From assembly GCF_001956915.1 (NCBI RefSeq), contig NZ_MLJO01000006.1:1-64000 (forward strand): a DNA stretch of 64,000 nt. The letters run 5' to 3'. Position numbers and translations under genes: made by a program. The notes beneath the pieces were generated by a model, which ran no database searches, was not told the DNA's origin, and was given only the letters and a program-made list of their open reading frames with translations. Origin of the DNA: Intrasporangium flavum. Its GTDB lineage: Bacteria; Actinomycetota; Actinomycetes; Actinomycetales; Dermatophilaceae. Below, in pieces: positions 1 to 8,830 of this stretch. Position 1 is the stretch's first letter; every line of letters starts with the position of its first letter.

Positions 1-2
1 AG

Positions 3-2501
3 GACGCCCACTGGGCCGACCACTCCTCGCGAGACCTGATGACCGTGCTGCTGACGCGCGGGTTCTCCACCGACGTATCGCTCGTCGTCACCTACCGCTC
101 CGACGACCTGCACCGCCGCCACCCGCTCCACGAGACGCTCGCCGTCTGGGCCCGCATCGCGGGGCTCGAGCGCATCGAGCTCGCCCCGCTGCCCGACGAC
201 GCCGTCCGTGAGATCGTCGCCCACCTCGAGGGCGCGCCCACCGACACCGGCACCGCCGACGAGATCGCCCACCGCGCCCAGGGCAACCCGTTCTTCGCCG
301 AGGAGCTCGTCGCGAGCGCCGCCGCCGGCCAGGCGCTGACCGGTGGCCTGAGCCGGGTGCTGCGCGCCCGCGTCGAGCAGCTCGACGACACCGCCCAGCG
401 CGTCCTGCGAGCCATCGCCCTCAAGGGCGGGGTCTACCTCGGCCACGAGCTGCTCGCCCGCGTCGTCGACCTCCCCGACGCCGAGCTCGAGGCCGCGCTC
501 GCGGCCGCGGTCGAGCACCACGTCCTCGAGACCCGCTGGCCGCCGGCGTACACGTTCCGGCACGCGCTCCTCGGCGAGACGGTCGCCGACTCGCTCCTGC
601 CCGGCGAGCGGCTGCGCCTGCACCGGGCGTACGCGTCGGTGCTCGCCGAGCACCCCGGGCTGGCCCCGGCCTCCGAGCTGGCCCGGCACGCGGCCGCCGT
701 CGGCGACCTCACCACCGCCGTCGCCGCGAGCCGGCGCGCCGCGGAGTCCGCCATGAGGATGGGCGGCCCCCAGGACGCGCTCCTGCACCTCGAGCGGGCG
801 CTCGAGTGGCTCGACGAGGACGACCCGCAGCGCGACGAGGTCACGCTCCGTGCCTCGGAGGCCGCGGCCGTGGCCGGCGACTCCGTCCGGGCCGTCGACC
901 TGCTCCGCGACCGGCTCGCCCACCCCGGGCGGGCCCAGCGTCCCGAGCTGCGCGCCGACCTGCTCGCCGCCCTCGTCCACGTCGGCCGCAACCTCGACGT
1001 GCCGCTCGACTTCGTGGCGCTCACCGACGAGGCGCTGGCCCTCGTCGAGCCGCCGACGCCCGACGAGCGTCGCGTCCGCGTCCTGTCGGCCCGGCTGCAG
1101 GCCCTCATCGACCTCGGGCTGTGGATCGACGCGTCGGTCGTCGGCGACGAGGTCTCGGTGCTCGCCGAGAAGCTCGGCCTGACCGGCCAGCTCGCCGTCG
1201 TGCGCACCATCCAGGCCCGCGTGCTCGAGGTGCAGGAGGACCTCGACGCCGTCGAGGAGCACCTGCGCGGCGTCATCGCCGGGCTCGACGCCGACGACCC
1301 GCTGCGCCTGCGCGCCCAGCACCAGCTCGCCTCCCTGGCGCACCGGCGGGGCGACCTCCCGCTCGCGCTCGAGCGCTACGACGCCGGGGCCGAGCTGGCC
1401 CGCCGGATGAACCGCGAGTGGGCACCGTGGGGCCAGGAGTGCCGGATGCTCGGCGGGCTCACGGCCTACGAGCTCGGCGACTGGGACGGCGCGCTCCGGC
1501 GTCTCGACCTCGGCGAGGCGCCGGCGCCCGAGCCGGGCGGCACGATCTTCACCGGGGCGAGGCTGCACGTCGACGCGGGCCGCGGCGAGTCCGTCGACGC
1601 CGACCTCTTCGCGCGGCTGCGGCGCTGGTGGCCCTACGACGGCCTCGCCGTCGTGCTGTCGGTGATGCCCGGCATCGACCTCCTCGGCGACGCCGGTCGA
1701 CCGGACGAGCTCGTCGACCTCGTCGAGGACGCCCTCGGCCGGCTCGACGCCGCGTGGGGCGAGTACCACGCGGTGGTTCGGCTCGCCGCCCTCGTCGGCG
1801 GCCAGGCCGCAGCGGCGGCACCGGTCGCCGACCCCGCCGTCCGCGACCGGATGGTCGCCCTGACCGAGCGGCTCCTCACCCGGGCCCGGCGCATCGGTGG
1901 CCTCAAGCCCGCCGTCGAGCGCGCCAGCCGGCCGAAGTTCGAGCGGTCCGAAGCCAGCGACCTCGAGCGCACGAGCCGCGAGACGTGGGCCTGGCTGGCG
2001 CGCGCCGAGGCCGAGGCCCTGCGGCTGCGGCGCGCCACCGACCTCGACGACCCGCCCGCCGGGGACGACCTCGTGGCGGCCTGGCGCACGAGCGTCTCGG
2101 CGTTCGAGCGCTACGGCCACGTGTACGAGACCGCCCGGTCACGGGCCCGGCTCGCCGCCGCCCTCCACGCCGTCGGCGACGACGCCGCCGCCCGGCAGGA
2201 GGCGGCCGCCGCGCGGGAGGTGGCGACGCGTCTCGGTGCCCAACCGCTGCTCGCCGAGCTCGACCGAACGTTCCCGGCGGAGGCCGGGTCACGACCCTCC
2301 GGCTCGGCGGCCCTGACGGCCCGCGAGCAGGAGGTGCTCGAGCTGCTCGCGCGGGGCCTCACCAACGGGCAGATCGGCAAGCAGCTGTTCATCAGCACCA
2401 AGACGGTCTCGGTGCACGTGTCCAACCTGCTGGCCAAGCTCGGCGCGAGCGGCCGCACCGAGGCCGCGGCCATCGCGCGGCGCCGCGGGCTCGTCGGCTA
2501 G
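3..2501 (+). CDS. LuxR-family ATPase regulator (LAL/MalT type), 5' end outside window
   Basis: The reading frame is open from the first bases, so the gene starts upstream; 832 residues are visible. The first residues read DAHWADHS, the usual text just after a Walker B strand in LAL-type AAA ATPases. The P-loop is therefore lost off the left edge. The middle is a long helical TPR-like region rich in Leu and Ala. The last 65 residues form a LuxR/GerE helix-turn-helix with LTAREQEVLELLARGLTNGQ and the recognition stretch ISTKTVSVHVSNLLAKL. Proteins of this family bind ATP and an effector through the large N-terminal part and activate transcription through the C-terminal HTH. The effector cannot be read from the sequence. 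Family is certain; target genes are unknown. Confidence 0.93.
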   Translation, partial: DAHWADHSSRDLMTVLLTRGFSTDVSLVVTYRSDDLHRRHPLHETLAVWARIAGLERIELAPLPDDAVREIVAHLEGAPTDTGTADEIAHRAQGNPFFAEELVASAAAGQALTGGLSRVLRARVEQLDDTAQRVLRAIALKGGVYLGHELLARVVDLPDAELEAALAAAVEHHVLETRWPPAYTFRHALLGETVADSLLPGERLRLHRAYASVLAEHPGLAPASELARHAAAVGDLTTAVAASRRAAESAMRMGGPQDALLHLERALEWLDEDDPQRDEVTLRASEAAAVAGDSVRAVDLLRDRLAHPGRAQRPELRADLLAALVHVGRNLDVPLDFVALTDEALALVEPPTPDERRVRVLSARLQALIDLGLWIDASVVGDEVSVLAEKLGLTGQLAVVRTIQARVLEVQEDLDAVEEHLRGVIAGLDADDPLRLRAQHQLASLAHRRGDLPLALERYDAGAELARRMNREWAPWGQECRMLGGLTAYELGDWDGALRRLDLGEAPAPEPGGTIFTGARLHVDAGRGESVDADLFARLRRWWPYDGLAVVLSVMPGIDLLGDAGRPDELVDLVEDALGRLDAAWGEYHAVVRLAALVGGQAAAAAPVADPAVRDRMVALTERLLTRARRIGGLKPAVERASRPKFERSEASDLERTSRETWAWLARAEAEALRLRRATDLDDPPAGDDLVAAWRTSVSAFERYGHVYETARSRARLAAALHAVGDDAAARQEAAAAREVATRLGAQPLLAELDRTFPAEAGSRPSGSAALTAREQEVLELLARGLTNGQIGKQLFISTKTVSVHVSNLLAKLGASGRTEAAAIARRRGLVG

Positions 2502-2514
2502 CGGCGGACTCGAC

Positions 2515-4383
2515 TCAGGGACGGGCCGGCTCGGGGAGCGCGGCGAGCAGCTCCTCGGTCGTCGTGACCTCCCCGATGCGGGGGAAGACGTGTGACACGG
2601 AGTGGTCGTGGGCCGCGGCGCTGCGGTCGCTCATCGCGTCGGACACGAGGACGACGTTGAAGCCGAGCTCGTGGGCGAAGCGCGCCGTGGACTCGACCCC
2701 GGCGCTCGTCGCGACGCCGGTGAGCACGACCTGGGTGACGCCGCGGTCGCGCAGGTACGACTCGAGCGACGTGCCGGTGAAGGCTCCCCACGTCTGCTTC
2801 GTGACGAGCTCGTCCTCGGGCTGCACGTCGAGCTCCGCCACGAGCTCGGCGAAGTCGGCGCCGAAAGCGGGGCGGGGCGCCCCGGCCTGCTGCGCGTCGG
2901 TGCGGCCCGGAGCGCCACCGGTCACGTTGACGAGCACGACGGGCAGGCCGCGGGCGCGGAAGGCCGCGGCGAGGTCGCCGCTGCGGCGCACGACGGCGTC
3001 GAGGTCGTGGGCGGCCGGGACGGCGAGGATGCCCTTCTGCAGGTCGATGACGACGAGGGCGGGGGTCGGGTCGAGGGTGCTGAGCGGCACGGGTTCTCCT
3101 TCTTGTCGAGGGCGGCCGATCGCGGTCAGCGACCGGTCGGCGAGGGTGACGGCGAGCATGAGGGCGGCGGCCACCGCGGCGAAGACGGCGATCTCGTGCA
3201 GCCCGTCGCTGTCGGCGGACGCGCCGAGGAAGTGCCCGGTGGCGGCGGACGCGAGGACGGCGCCGACGTACATGAAGGTGCGCAGCAGGCCGGCCGAGGC
3301 ACCGAGCCGCTGAGGGTCGGCCTGGTGGTACACGGCGTTCTGGTTGGCGAGGTTGAGCAGCCCCTGCGGCACCCCGAGCAGCAGCACGACGACGACGAGC
3401 AGCCACACGGCGCTGTGCCCGCCGAGCAGCAGCATGAGCACCGCGGCGACGACCTGCAGCGTGCCGCCGACCATGAGCTTGCCGCGCACGGCGGCGTGAC
3501 GCCCGGTCAGCGTCGACACGATGATCGCCGTGCCGAACATGGGCAGGAGCAGCAGCCCGGCCTGCGACGGCTCGAGCCCGCGGCCCTCCTCGAGCCACTG
3601 GGTGAAGCCGTAGAGGACCGAGTAGCTGACGACGGCGGTCAGCAGCATCCGCACGTAGGTGAGCCCGAGCGGACGGTTGCCGCGGACCACGCCGAGCGGG
3701 CCCAGCGGGTCGCGTCGGCCCGGTCGCGTCGGCTCCCGTCGGGGCGCCCTGGACACCCCGAGCGCTCCGGTGCCGCGCGGCAGGCGGGTCGCGCCGAGCA
3801 CGAGGCAGGCGACCGACAGCGGGACGTTGACGGCGAAGGTCGCGCGCCAGCCGCCGACGCCGATGAGCAGGCCGCCGAGGGTGGGGCCGATGACGGCCAC
3901 GGTCTGGTTGGCCACGGCGAGCGTCGTCAGGATGCCGTTCGGGGAGTCCTGGCCGGTGCGCTCGGCCTCGCGGCGGATCAGGTGCATCGAGGCCGGGTAG
4001 CCGGCGCACGTGCCGAGGCCGAGCACCACCCGGGCCACGACGAGCCAGCCGAGGCCGGGCGCCACCATGCCCAGCACGCCGGCCGCGCCGACCATCGCCG
4101 TGCCGACGAGGTAGGGCGCGCGGGGACCGAAGCGGTCGACGAGCCGGCCCACGACGGGCTGCCCGATGGCCGTGGCGACGTAGAGCGACGAGATGAGCCA
4201 GGCGGTCTGCGCCGGGGCGGCGCCGAGGTCGCGCCCGATCGGGACGAGCGAGATGGCGATGATCGAGCTGTTGACGGGGTTGAGGACCGACCCGAGCACC
4301 ATGGGCGCGACGAGCCGGCGGTCGAAGCCCGACCGGTCGCGCGGGGCGCGGCGACGCAGGAGATCCTTAGTAACCCTAACCAT
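2515..4383 (-). CDS. MFS transporter fused to isochorismatase-like hydrolase domain
   Basis: One uninterrupted frame of 622 residues. Residues 1-430 are a 12-14-helix MFS transporter of the DHA2 style. The last 191 residues are an isochorismatase-like fold beginning VPLSTLDPTPALVVIDLQKG, with the Asp and Lys of that hydrolase family. At the place of the usual nucleophilic Cys the text is GVATSAGVEST, so the Cys is replaced by Gly, as in EntB-type isochorismatases. Start chosen at the ATG at 4383, inside the operator shared with the divergent marR gene; a TTG at 4422 would overlap marR and is less likely. A GTG at 3090 with AAGGAG five bases upstream could initiate the hydrolase alone. Likely exports a small molecule under MarR control; substrate unknown. 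Confidence 0.85.
   Translation of the reverse strand: MVRVTKDLLRRRAPRDRSGFDRRLVAPMVLGSVLNPVNSSIIAISLVPIGRDLGAAPAQTAWLISSLYVATAIGQPVVGRLVDRFGPRAPYLVGTAMVGAAGVLGMVAPGLGWLVVARVVLGLGTCAGYPASMHLIRREAERTGQDSPNGILTTLAVANQTVAVIGPTLGGLLIGVGGWRATFAVNVPLSVACLVLGATRLPRGTGALGVSRAPRREPTRPGRRDPLGPLGVVRGNRPLGLTYVRMLLTAVVSYSVLYGFTQWLEEGRGLEPSQAGLLLLPMFGTAIIVSTLTGRHAAVRGKLMVGGTLQVVAAVLMLLLGGHSAVWLLVVVVLLLGVPQGLLNLANQNAVYHQADPQRLGASAGLLRTFMYVGAVLASAATGHFLGASADSDGLHEIAVFAAVAAALMLAVTLADRSLTAIGRPRQEGEPVPLSTLDPTPALVVIDLQKGILAVPAAHDLDAVVRRSGDLAAAFRARGLPVVLVNVTGGAPGRTDAQQAGAPRPAFGADFAELVAELDVQPEDELVTKQTWGAFTGTSLESYLRDRGVTQVVLTGVATSAGVESTARFAHELGFNVVLVSDAMSDRSAAAHDHSVSHVFPRIGEVTTTEELLAALPEPARP
3090..3101 (-). promoter_or_regulatory. 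Internal ribosome-binding site and GTG inside the MFS-hydrolase gene
   Basis: On the minus strand AAGGAG (3101 to 3096) precedes a GTG at 3090 by five bases, in frame with the surrounding gene. The GTG is exactly where free-standing isochorismatase-like proteins begin. It suggests that a separate 191-residue hydrolase is made besides, or instead of, a true fusion. Confidence 0.6.
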
Positions 4384-4401
4384 TTCTTTAGGTACACTAA
4401 G
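4366..4401. promoter_or_regulatory. Probable MarR operator between the MFS-hydrolase and marR genes
   Basis: Inverted repeat with arms CTTAGTAACCCTAA (4366-4379) and TTAGGTACACTAAG (4388-4401); 11 of 14 positions pair. It covers the ATG of the leftward MFS gene and the -10 box of marR, so bound repressor would block both. It is an AT-rich pocket in a very GC-rich neighbourhood. Confidence 0.7.
4393..4398 (+). promoter_or_regulatory. -10 box of marR (leaderless)
   Basis: TACACT ends eight bases before the GTG at 4407, and no ribosome-binding site lies between. The box is inside the right operator arm. Confidence 0.5.
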
Positions 4402-4406
4402 CACTT

Positions 4407-4853
4407 GTGACGCGCAGATCAAGTGCCGGGTCGGATGCCGAGCTCGTCCTGGCCGTCAAACGGGCGGTGAGCCGCTTCTACACGCGGATCCGGTCCGAGC
4501 GCCCGCCCGGCGACCTCGGCGACGGCGCGCTCGAGGTGCTGGCGCGCGTCGAGAAGTACGGCCCCTTCTCCCTCACCGACCTCAGCGACTTCTACCGCGT
4601 CACTCCGGCGTCGATGAGCCAGACGGTCAACCGCCTCACCTCGAGCGGGTACGCCGAACGGGTCCGCGACGCCGCCGACGGCCGACGCGTGCTCATCGCC
4701 GCGACCGAGGAGGGCGCGCGGCTCTCGGTGGCTGCCCGCGGGCAGCGCGACGCGTGGATCTCCGGCCACCTCGGCGTCCTCGACGACGCCGACCGCGAGG
4801 TGCTCAGGCGCGCGAGCGAGCTGCTCCTCCGGATGGCCGACGCGCGGGAGTGA
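4407..4853 (+). CDS. MarR family transcriptional regulator
   Basis: 148 residues, the normal MarR length. A winged helix spans about residues 45-115: LTDLSDFYRVTPASMSQTVN is the recognition region and RDAADGRRVLI is the wing with the conserved D-R-R pattern. The gene is divergent from the MFS-hydrolase gene and its GTG start overlaps the palindromic operator, so it probably represses both itself and the exporter until a ligand binds. The 3' end overlaps the convergent MFS gene by 50 bases. MarR family is certain; the ligand is not visible. Confidence 0.93.
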   Translation: MTRRSSAGSDAELVLAVKRAVSRFYTRIRSERPPGDLGDGALEVLARVEKYGPFSLTDLSDFYRVTPASMSQTVNRLTSSGYAERVRDAADGRRVLIAATEEGARLSVAARGQRDAWISGHLGVLDDADREVLRRASELLLRMADARE

Positions 4854-6054
4854 CGTCGGCGACGTCGGCGCCGGGGCGCGACCGACGCAGCCCGGGCGTC
4901 AGCGCGACCGACACGACGACAGACGCGACGGCCATGACCCCCATGGCCCGGGCCGCGGCGTCCGGGCCGACGCCGAGGGCGCTCGCGACCGTGCCACCGA
5001 GGAGGGCGCCGACGGCCTGGCCGACCATGAGGCCGGTGCCCTGCAGGCCGAACACCTGGCCGCGCGCCTCGGCGTCGGTGTGGGTGACGAGTCGTTCCTG
5101 CAGCGGCAGGCTGGCGGAGTAGCCCGCCGACGCGACGAACGCGAGCGCGGCGGCGAGGGGCAGCGAGGGCACGACGAAGAACGCCAGGTAGGGCACCGCG
5201 AGCAGCAGCCGAAGCGGCCCGATCAGCTTGTCCCGCAGCGGGATCGACAGGAACCGCCCGACCACGACATCGCCGATGAGCATGCCTGCGGCGGTGACCG
5301 CGAAGAGGTAACCGGCGCGCTCGCCCGCGAACGGTACGAAGAGCGCCTCGCAGCCGACGATGAGGCCGTTGGGCACCCAGAGCGTCAGGTAGATCGGTCG
5401 GACGACCCGGGAGCCGAGGAGGCGGCGGTTGACCTCGCGGGTGCGCTTCACGATGGAGGCGCCGGCGTGCCGTGGCGGGTGGTCGGAGAGTCCGAGGCGC
5501 AGCAGCAGCACGGCGACGAGAAGGGCCCCGGCGGCACCGAGGAAGAGCTGGGTCGTCGAAAAGGCGATGAGGAGCAGGCCGCCGATGCCGTAGCCGACGA
5601 TCTGCATGCCGCCGACGGCGATGTTCATCGTGGCCCGGCCGAGGATGAAGCCGTCGGGCGGCAGGATGTCGGAGACGAGCGCCATCATGCTGCCGCCGAG
5701 GGCCGAGGTGATGAGCGGGCCGACCGCGAGGAGCACGAAGCGCCAGCCCCAGGGCAGGCCGGGGATCGCCTGGAGCAGGTCGGAGACGAGCGTCGTGCTC
5801 GTGACGAGGACGAGGGCGGTGCGCGGCCGCACGAGGTCGGACCCGGAGCCGAAGAGCGTCTGGCCGACGATCCGCATGAGCGGCGCGCCGAACATCGACA
5901 GCGCGGTGAGCACGGGCGATCCGGTGGCGGCGTACGTGATGGTCCCGAGCGCGAGCGACGCGACGGAGTACGCGCCGATGTTGAGGCACTGGACGAGGAA
6001 GAGGACACGGAACTCGGGCACGGCGAACAGCTGTCGGTACGTCTGCACCGGCAC
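4804..6054 (-). CDS. MFS transporter
   Basis: 416 residues with about 12 hydrophobic helices, typical MFS size. A loop after helix 2 reads GSGSDLVRPRTA, matching the MFS motif A region in relaxed form. It begins with GTG (GTG at 6048 is an alternative). The gene is divergent from an ArsR-like regulator with a short shared promoter, the common arrangement of a drug or metabolite exporter and its local repressor. The substrate cannot be inferred. The 3' end overlaps marR tail to tail. Confidence 0.88.
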   Translation of the reverse strand: MPVQTYRQLFAVPEFRVLFLVQCLNIGAYSVASLALGTITYAATGSPVLTALSMFGAPLMRIVGQTLFGSGSDLVRPRTALVLVTSTTLVSDLLQAIPGLPWGWRFVLLAVGPLITSALGGSMMALVSDILPPDGFILGRATMNIAVGGMQIVGYGIGGLLLIAFSTTQLFLGAAGALLVAVLLLRLGLSDHPPRHAGASIVKRTREVNRRLLGSRVVRPIYLTLWVPNGLIVGCEALFVPFAGERAGYLFAVTAAGMLIGDVVVGRFLSIPLRDKLIGPLRLLLAVPYLAFFVVPSLPLAAALAFVASAGYSASLPLQERLVTHTDAEARGQVFGLQGTGLMVGQAVGALLGGTVASALGVGPDAAARAMGVMAVASVVVSVALTPGLRRSRPGADVADVTPARRPSGGAARSRA

Positions 6055-6087
6055 ACGGTGCCCGACGCCGGCGCCTCGGCGCTAATG

Positions 6088-6105
6088 TTTCGGTTCGAGG
6101 CGAAA
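6088..6105. promoter_or_regulatory. Candidate operator of the ArsR-like regulator
   Basis: TTTCGGTTCGAGGCGAAA: arms TTTCG and CGAAA around a central TCGA. It lies between the two divergent starts (6054 and 6107), directly after a TAATGT -10 box at 6083-6088 on the plus strand. Confidence 0.45.
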
Positions 6106-6106
6106 G

Positions 6107-7087
6107 GTGGTGGGTGTGGGGACCTGGCAGATCTCGGCCGACCTGCTCGCGCGGAGCCGGTTCGTCGTCTCGCCGCGCATCGAGACCGTCGGCGCCCTCA
6201 ACGACCTCGTCCGCCCGTCCGACCCCGAGGGGCGGGCCCTCGCAGCCGCCCACGGCGAGGCCTTCCGCGCCATGCTCGACGCACACCCGGTGCGGCAGGT
6301 GGTCCTCGACCACAGCTGGCGGCCGCAGTGGATCTCGGACTGGCTCTGCCTGCCCCCGGTCGCGCCCACGTCGGGCACCCGCACCTTCGCCGAGGAGCTC
6401 GACGACGTGCGCGACCTCGGCGACGACCACCTGCGCACGTGCCTCGCCGAGAGCTCGCCGACCGGCCACCTGCCCGACGTGCTGCTCCGCGACGGCGTCA
6501 CCGAGCACGCCGCCGACCTCCTCGAGTGGGTGTGGACGCACGTCCTCGCCACCGACTGGGCACGCCGCGAGCGCATCCTGCGCGCCGACGTCGTCGCCCG
6601 TACCTCACGCCTCGCCTCCCAGGGCTGGGCCGCCGTCGTCCGCGATCTCGGCCGCGACCGCGAGTGGGTCGGCGACGGCCACCTGCGGATCAACCACTAC
6701 GACCTGCCCTCGCGCGTCCTGCCCGATGACGCCGACCTCTTCTTCGTGCCGGTCAACCACAAGGCGCGGTGGGTCGGGTGGCTGCTGCCGCGTCGGTACG
6801 CCGTGTACTACCCCGTCACCGGCGCGCTCGCCCGCGTCGACGCCGGCGCCCCCGACGGCCTCGAACGGCTCGTCGGCCGCTCGCGCGCCAGCCTGCTCGT
6901 CGCCCTCGAGTCCCCCAGCAGCACGACGGGACTCGCTGCCACGACGGGGATGGCGCTCGGGACGGTCGGCGACCACCTCAAGGTGCTCCTCGCCGCCGGC
7001 GTCGTGCTCCGACGCCGCTCGGGACGTGAGGTCCTCTACTGGCGCACGGCTCTCGGTGACGCCCTCGTCGCGTCCGGCGCCGGGTAG
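6107..7087 (+). CDS. ArsR-like winged-helix regulator with long N-terminal domain
   Basis: 326 residues, about three times a classic ArsR protein. The last 80 residues form a winged helix: SPSSTTGLAATTGMALGTVG is the HTH, then DHLKVLLAAGVVLRRRSG and VLYW, the usual end of ArsR-type helices. The first 240 residues are an uncharacterised sensor-like region without recognisable motif. Such long DUF5937-type regulators are frequent in actinobacteria. Divergent from an MFS exporter, so probably its repressor. Start: GTG at 6107; GTG at 6110 and 6116 are also in play. Confidence 0.82.
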   Translation: MVGVGTWQISADLLARSRFVVSPRIETVGALNDLVRPSDPEGRALAAAHGEAFRAMLDAHPVRQVVLDHSWRPQWISDWLCLPPVAPTSGTRTFAEELDDVRDLGDDHLRTCLAESSPTGHLPDVLLRDGVTEHAADLLEWVWTHVLATDWARRERILRADVVARTSRLASQGWAAVVRDLGRDREWVGDGHLRINHYDLPSRVLPDDADLFFVPVNHKARWVGWLLPRRYAVYYPVTGALARVDAGAPDGLERLVGRSRASLLVALESPSSTTGLAATTGMALGTVGDHLKVLLAAGVVLRRRSGREVLYWRTALGDALVASGAG

Positions 7088-7176
7088 TTCTCCCCATGTA
7101 CGTGCGGCCCGAGGGCCCCTAGCGTCGGCGCGGGCAGGAGCACCTGCCCTCCACCACACGGAACACAGGGGTAGTC

Positions 7177-8202
7177 ATGTGTGAGCTCCACGAAGACCTC
7201 GGCAGCACCGGCGCGGCGGCCTCGCCGCTCACCGAGGGCGTCGGCCGGCGGACGCTGATCCGCGGCGCGGGCGGCCTCCTCCTCGGCGGCGGCCTCGTCG
7301 CCGCCACCGCGACCGCCGCGAGCGCCGCCACCTCGCAGAACGGCTGGCCGGCCGGCTCGACCTCGCAGATCCCGATCGTCGGCCTCACGGTCGGTGGCGT
7401 CACCTTCCCCGCCGGCGTCCGCAGCGGCCAGGTGCACACGATCCTCGCCTACGTCGCGGGCCGGTTCGACCGCGAGGTCGAGGCGCTCGTCAAGGGCTGG
7501 TGCTGGGGCCACAGCTACCGCGTCATCTCCGGCAGCACGAGCCTGTCGAACCACTCGAGCGGCACCGCCATCGACTGCAACGCCCCGCGCCACCCGCTCG
7601 GCAAGTCGGGCACCTTCTCGTCCGCGCAGCGCTCGAAGATCCACGCCATCGTCGCCTCGTGCAACGGCGTCGTCCGCTGGGGCGGCGACTACTCGGGCCG
7701 CAAGGACGAGATGCACTTCGAGATCAACGTGCGTCCGGGCGACCCGCGGATCGCCCAGCTGGTCAAGAAGATCGGCGGCGGCAGCACCCCGACTCCCGCG
7801 CCGATCGCCTGGACCACGGTCAAGCGCGGCGCCAGCGGCTTCCGCACCACGGCGATCCAGCACCTGCTGCGCCAGCGCGGCTACTCGCTCACCGTCGACG
7901 GCGTCTTCGGCGCCGGCACCGAGAGCAAGGTCAAGGCCTTCCAGTCCTCGCGCAAGCTCGTCGCCGACGGCGTCGTCGGGCCGAAGACGTGGACCGCCCT
8001 CGTCGTCACCGTCCAGCGCGGCTCGAAGGGCCAGGCCGTCGTCGCCGCACAGAAGCTGCTGACCCACCGCGGCTACAGCCTCACGGCCGACGGCGTCTTC
8101 GGGTCGATGACGGCGACGAAGACGCAGGCCTACCAGTCCACCCACGGCCTCACCGCCGACGGCGTCGTCGGTACGCGCACCTGGGCCAAGCTGACGGCCT
8201 GA
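7177..8202 (+). CDS. Tat-exported M15-like peptidoglycan peptidase with two PG-binding domains
   Basis: 341 residues. The N-terminus has a twin-arginine signal (GRRTLIRGAGG followed by a hydrophobic stretch and an AxA cleavage site near residue 50). Residues 75-190 match the M15/VanY-type D-Ala-D-Ala carboxypeptidase fold: SNHSSGTAIDCNAP contains the SxHxxGxAxD zinc signature and DEMHFEIN gives the last His ligand. Two peptidoglycan-binding type 1 repeats follow (about 205-270 and 275-340), each with the DGVFG...T...FQ/YQ...L..DGVVG pattern. It should act on cell-wall peptides outside the membrane. A TAGCGT -10 box lies at 7120-7125, giving a leader of about 45 bases. Confidence 0.9.
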   Translation: MCELHEDLGSTGAAASPLTEGVGRRTLIRGAGGLLLGGGLVAATATAASAATSQNGWPAGSTSQIPIVGLTVGGVTFPAGVRSGQVHTILAYVAGRFDREVEALVKGWCWGHSYRVISGSTSLSNHSSGTAIDCNAPRHPLGKSGTFSSAQRSKIHAIVASCNGVVRWGGDYSGRKDEMHFEINVRPGDPRIAQLVKKIGGGSTPTPAPIAWTTVKRGASGFRTTAIQHLLRQRGYSLTVDGVFGAGTESKVKAFQSSRKLVADGVVGPKTWTALVVTVQRGSKGQAVVAAQKLLTHRGYSLTADGVFGSMTATKTQAYQSTHGLTADGVVGTRTWAKLTA

Positions 8203-8244
8203 GAGTTCGCCGTCCGTTCACCACCACCCGGCCCTCGGCAGGAC

Positions 8245-8250
8245 TAGCGT
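8245..8250 (+). promoter_or_regulatory. -10 box upstream of the DUF2853 gene
   Basis: TAGCGT with the start codon 40 bases further on. Unlike the leaderless genes, a purine-rich stretch (GGAGAAGG) lies in this leader. Confidence 0.4.
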
Positions 8251-8290
8251 CACGCGTGTCGCCGTCCATCGATGGAGAAGGGCAGGGCAC

Positions 8291-8611
8291 ATGGCAGAAG
8301 ACTGGGCAGCAGACGTCAGGAAGTACTCGCCGAACGCCGACGACGCCGCGATCAAGGGCATCGTCCGACACTGCGGCATCGCACTCCAGAAGCGCGACTC
8401 CGCGCTCGTGTCGTTCAGCGACGCGTCGGAGACCGACCGGGTCCGGGACGGCTTCATGAAGAAGAAGCTCGGGCTCACCGACTCCGACGCCGACCTCGAC
8501 GCCGCGCTCGCCGAGGTCGGCAAGACCATGAGCGCGGACCGCACGAAGAACCGCGTCACCGTCTACTACCTCCTCGCCGAGAAGTACGGAAAGCTCGACC
8601 TCTTCCGCTGA
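8291..8611 (+). CDS. DUF2853 family protein
   Basis: 106 residues, full length for DUF2853. Typical family text is seen at the start (WAADVRKYSPNADDAAIKGI), in the middle (CGIALQKRDSALVSFSD) and at the end (TVYYLLAEKYGKLDLF). Small, charged and soluble, with no signal peptide. The biochemical role of this family is not established. It stands alone, transcribed from its own TAGCGT promoter, with 200 bases of non-coding DNA after it. Confidence 0.88.
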   Translation: MAEDWAADVRKYSPNADDAAIKGIVRHCGIALQKRDSALVSFSDASETDRVRDGFMKKKLGLTDSDADLDAALAEVGKTMSADRTKNRVTVYYLLAEKYGKLDLFR

Positions 8612-8830
8612 ACCACGAGGGTCCGAAAACCTCTGTCACACAGAACGATCCGGCCGTGCGCCGCAGCTCACTCCTGCGCGCGCGGCCGGCTCTGGGTGTC
8701 CCCGGCGCGGGCCCGACGACACGTTTCGGTCACGGTCGCCGACCGGTGGCGCGCAGGCTGTCTGAGCCGCCCGGGGCTGGGTACGTTGGCCTGACGCCCG
8801 CACTACCACCCCGGAAGGGGCACCCCCCAC
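8612..8830. other. Non-coding gap with a promoter
   Basis: 219 bases without a credible gene. A TACGTT -10 box at 8782-8787 would give the next gene a leader of about 36 bases, with GGAAGGGG as ribosome-binding site. No terminator or repeat is seen. Confidence 0.5.

Noticed and set aside
806-3313. An 835-residue plus-strand frame overlapping the LuxR and MFS genes
   Set aside because: Arg/Pro-rich out-of-frame translation of the LuxR gene running into the antisense of the next gene.
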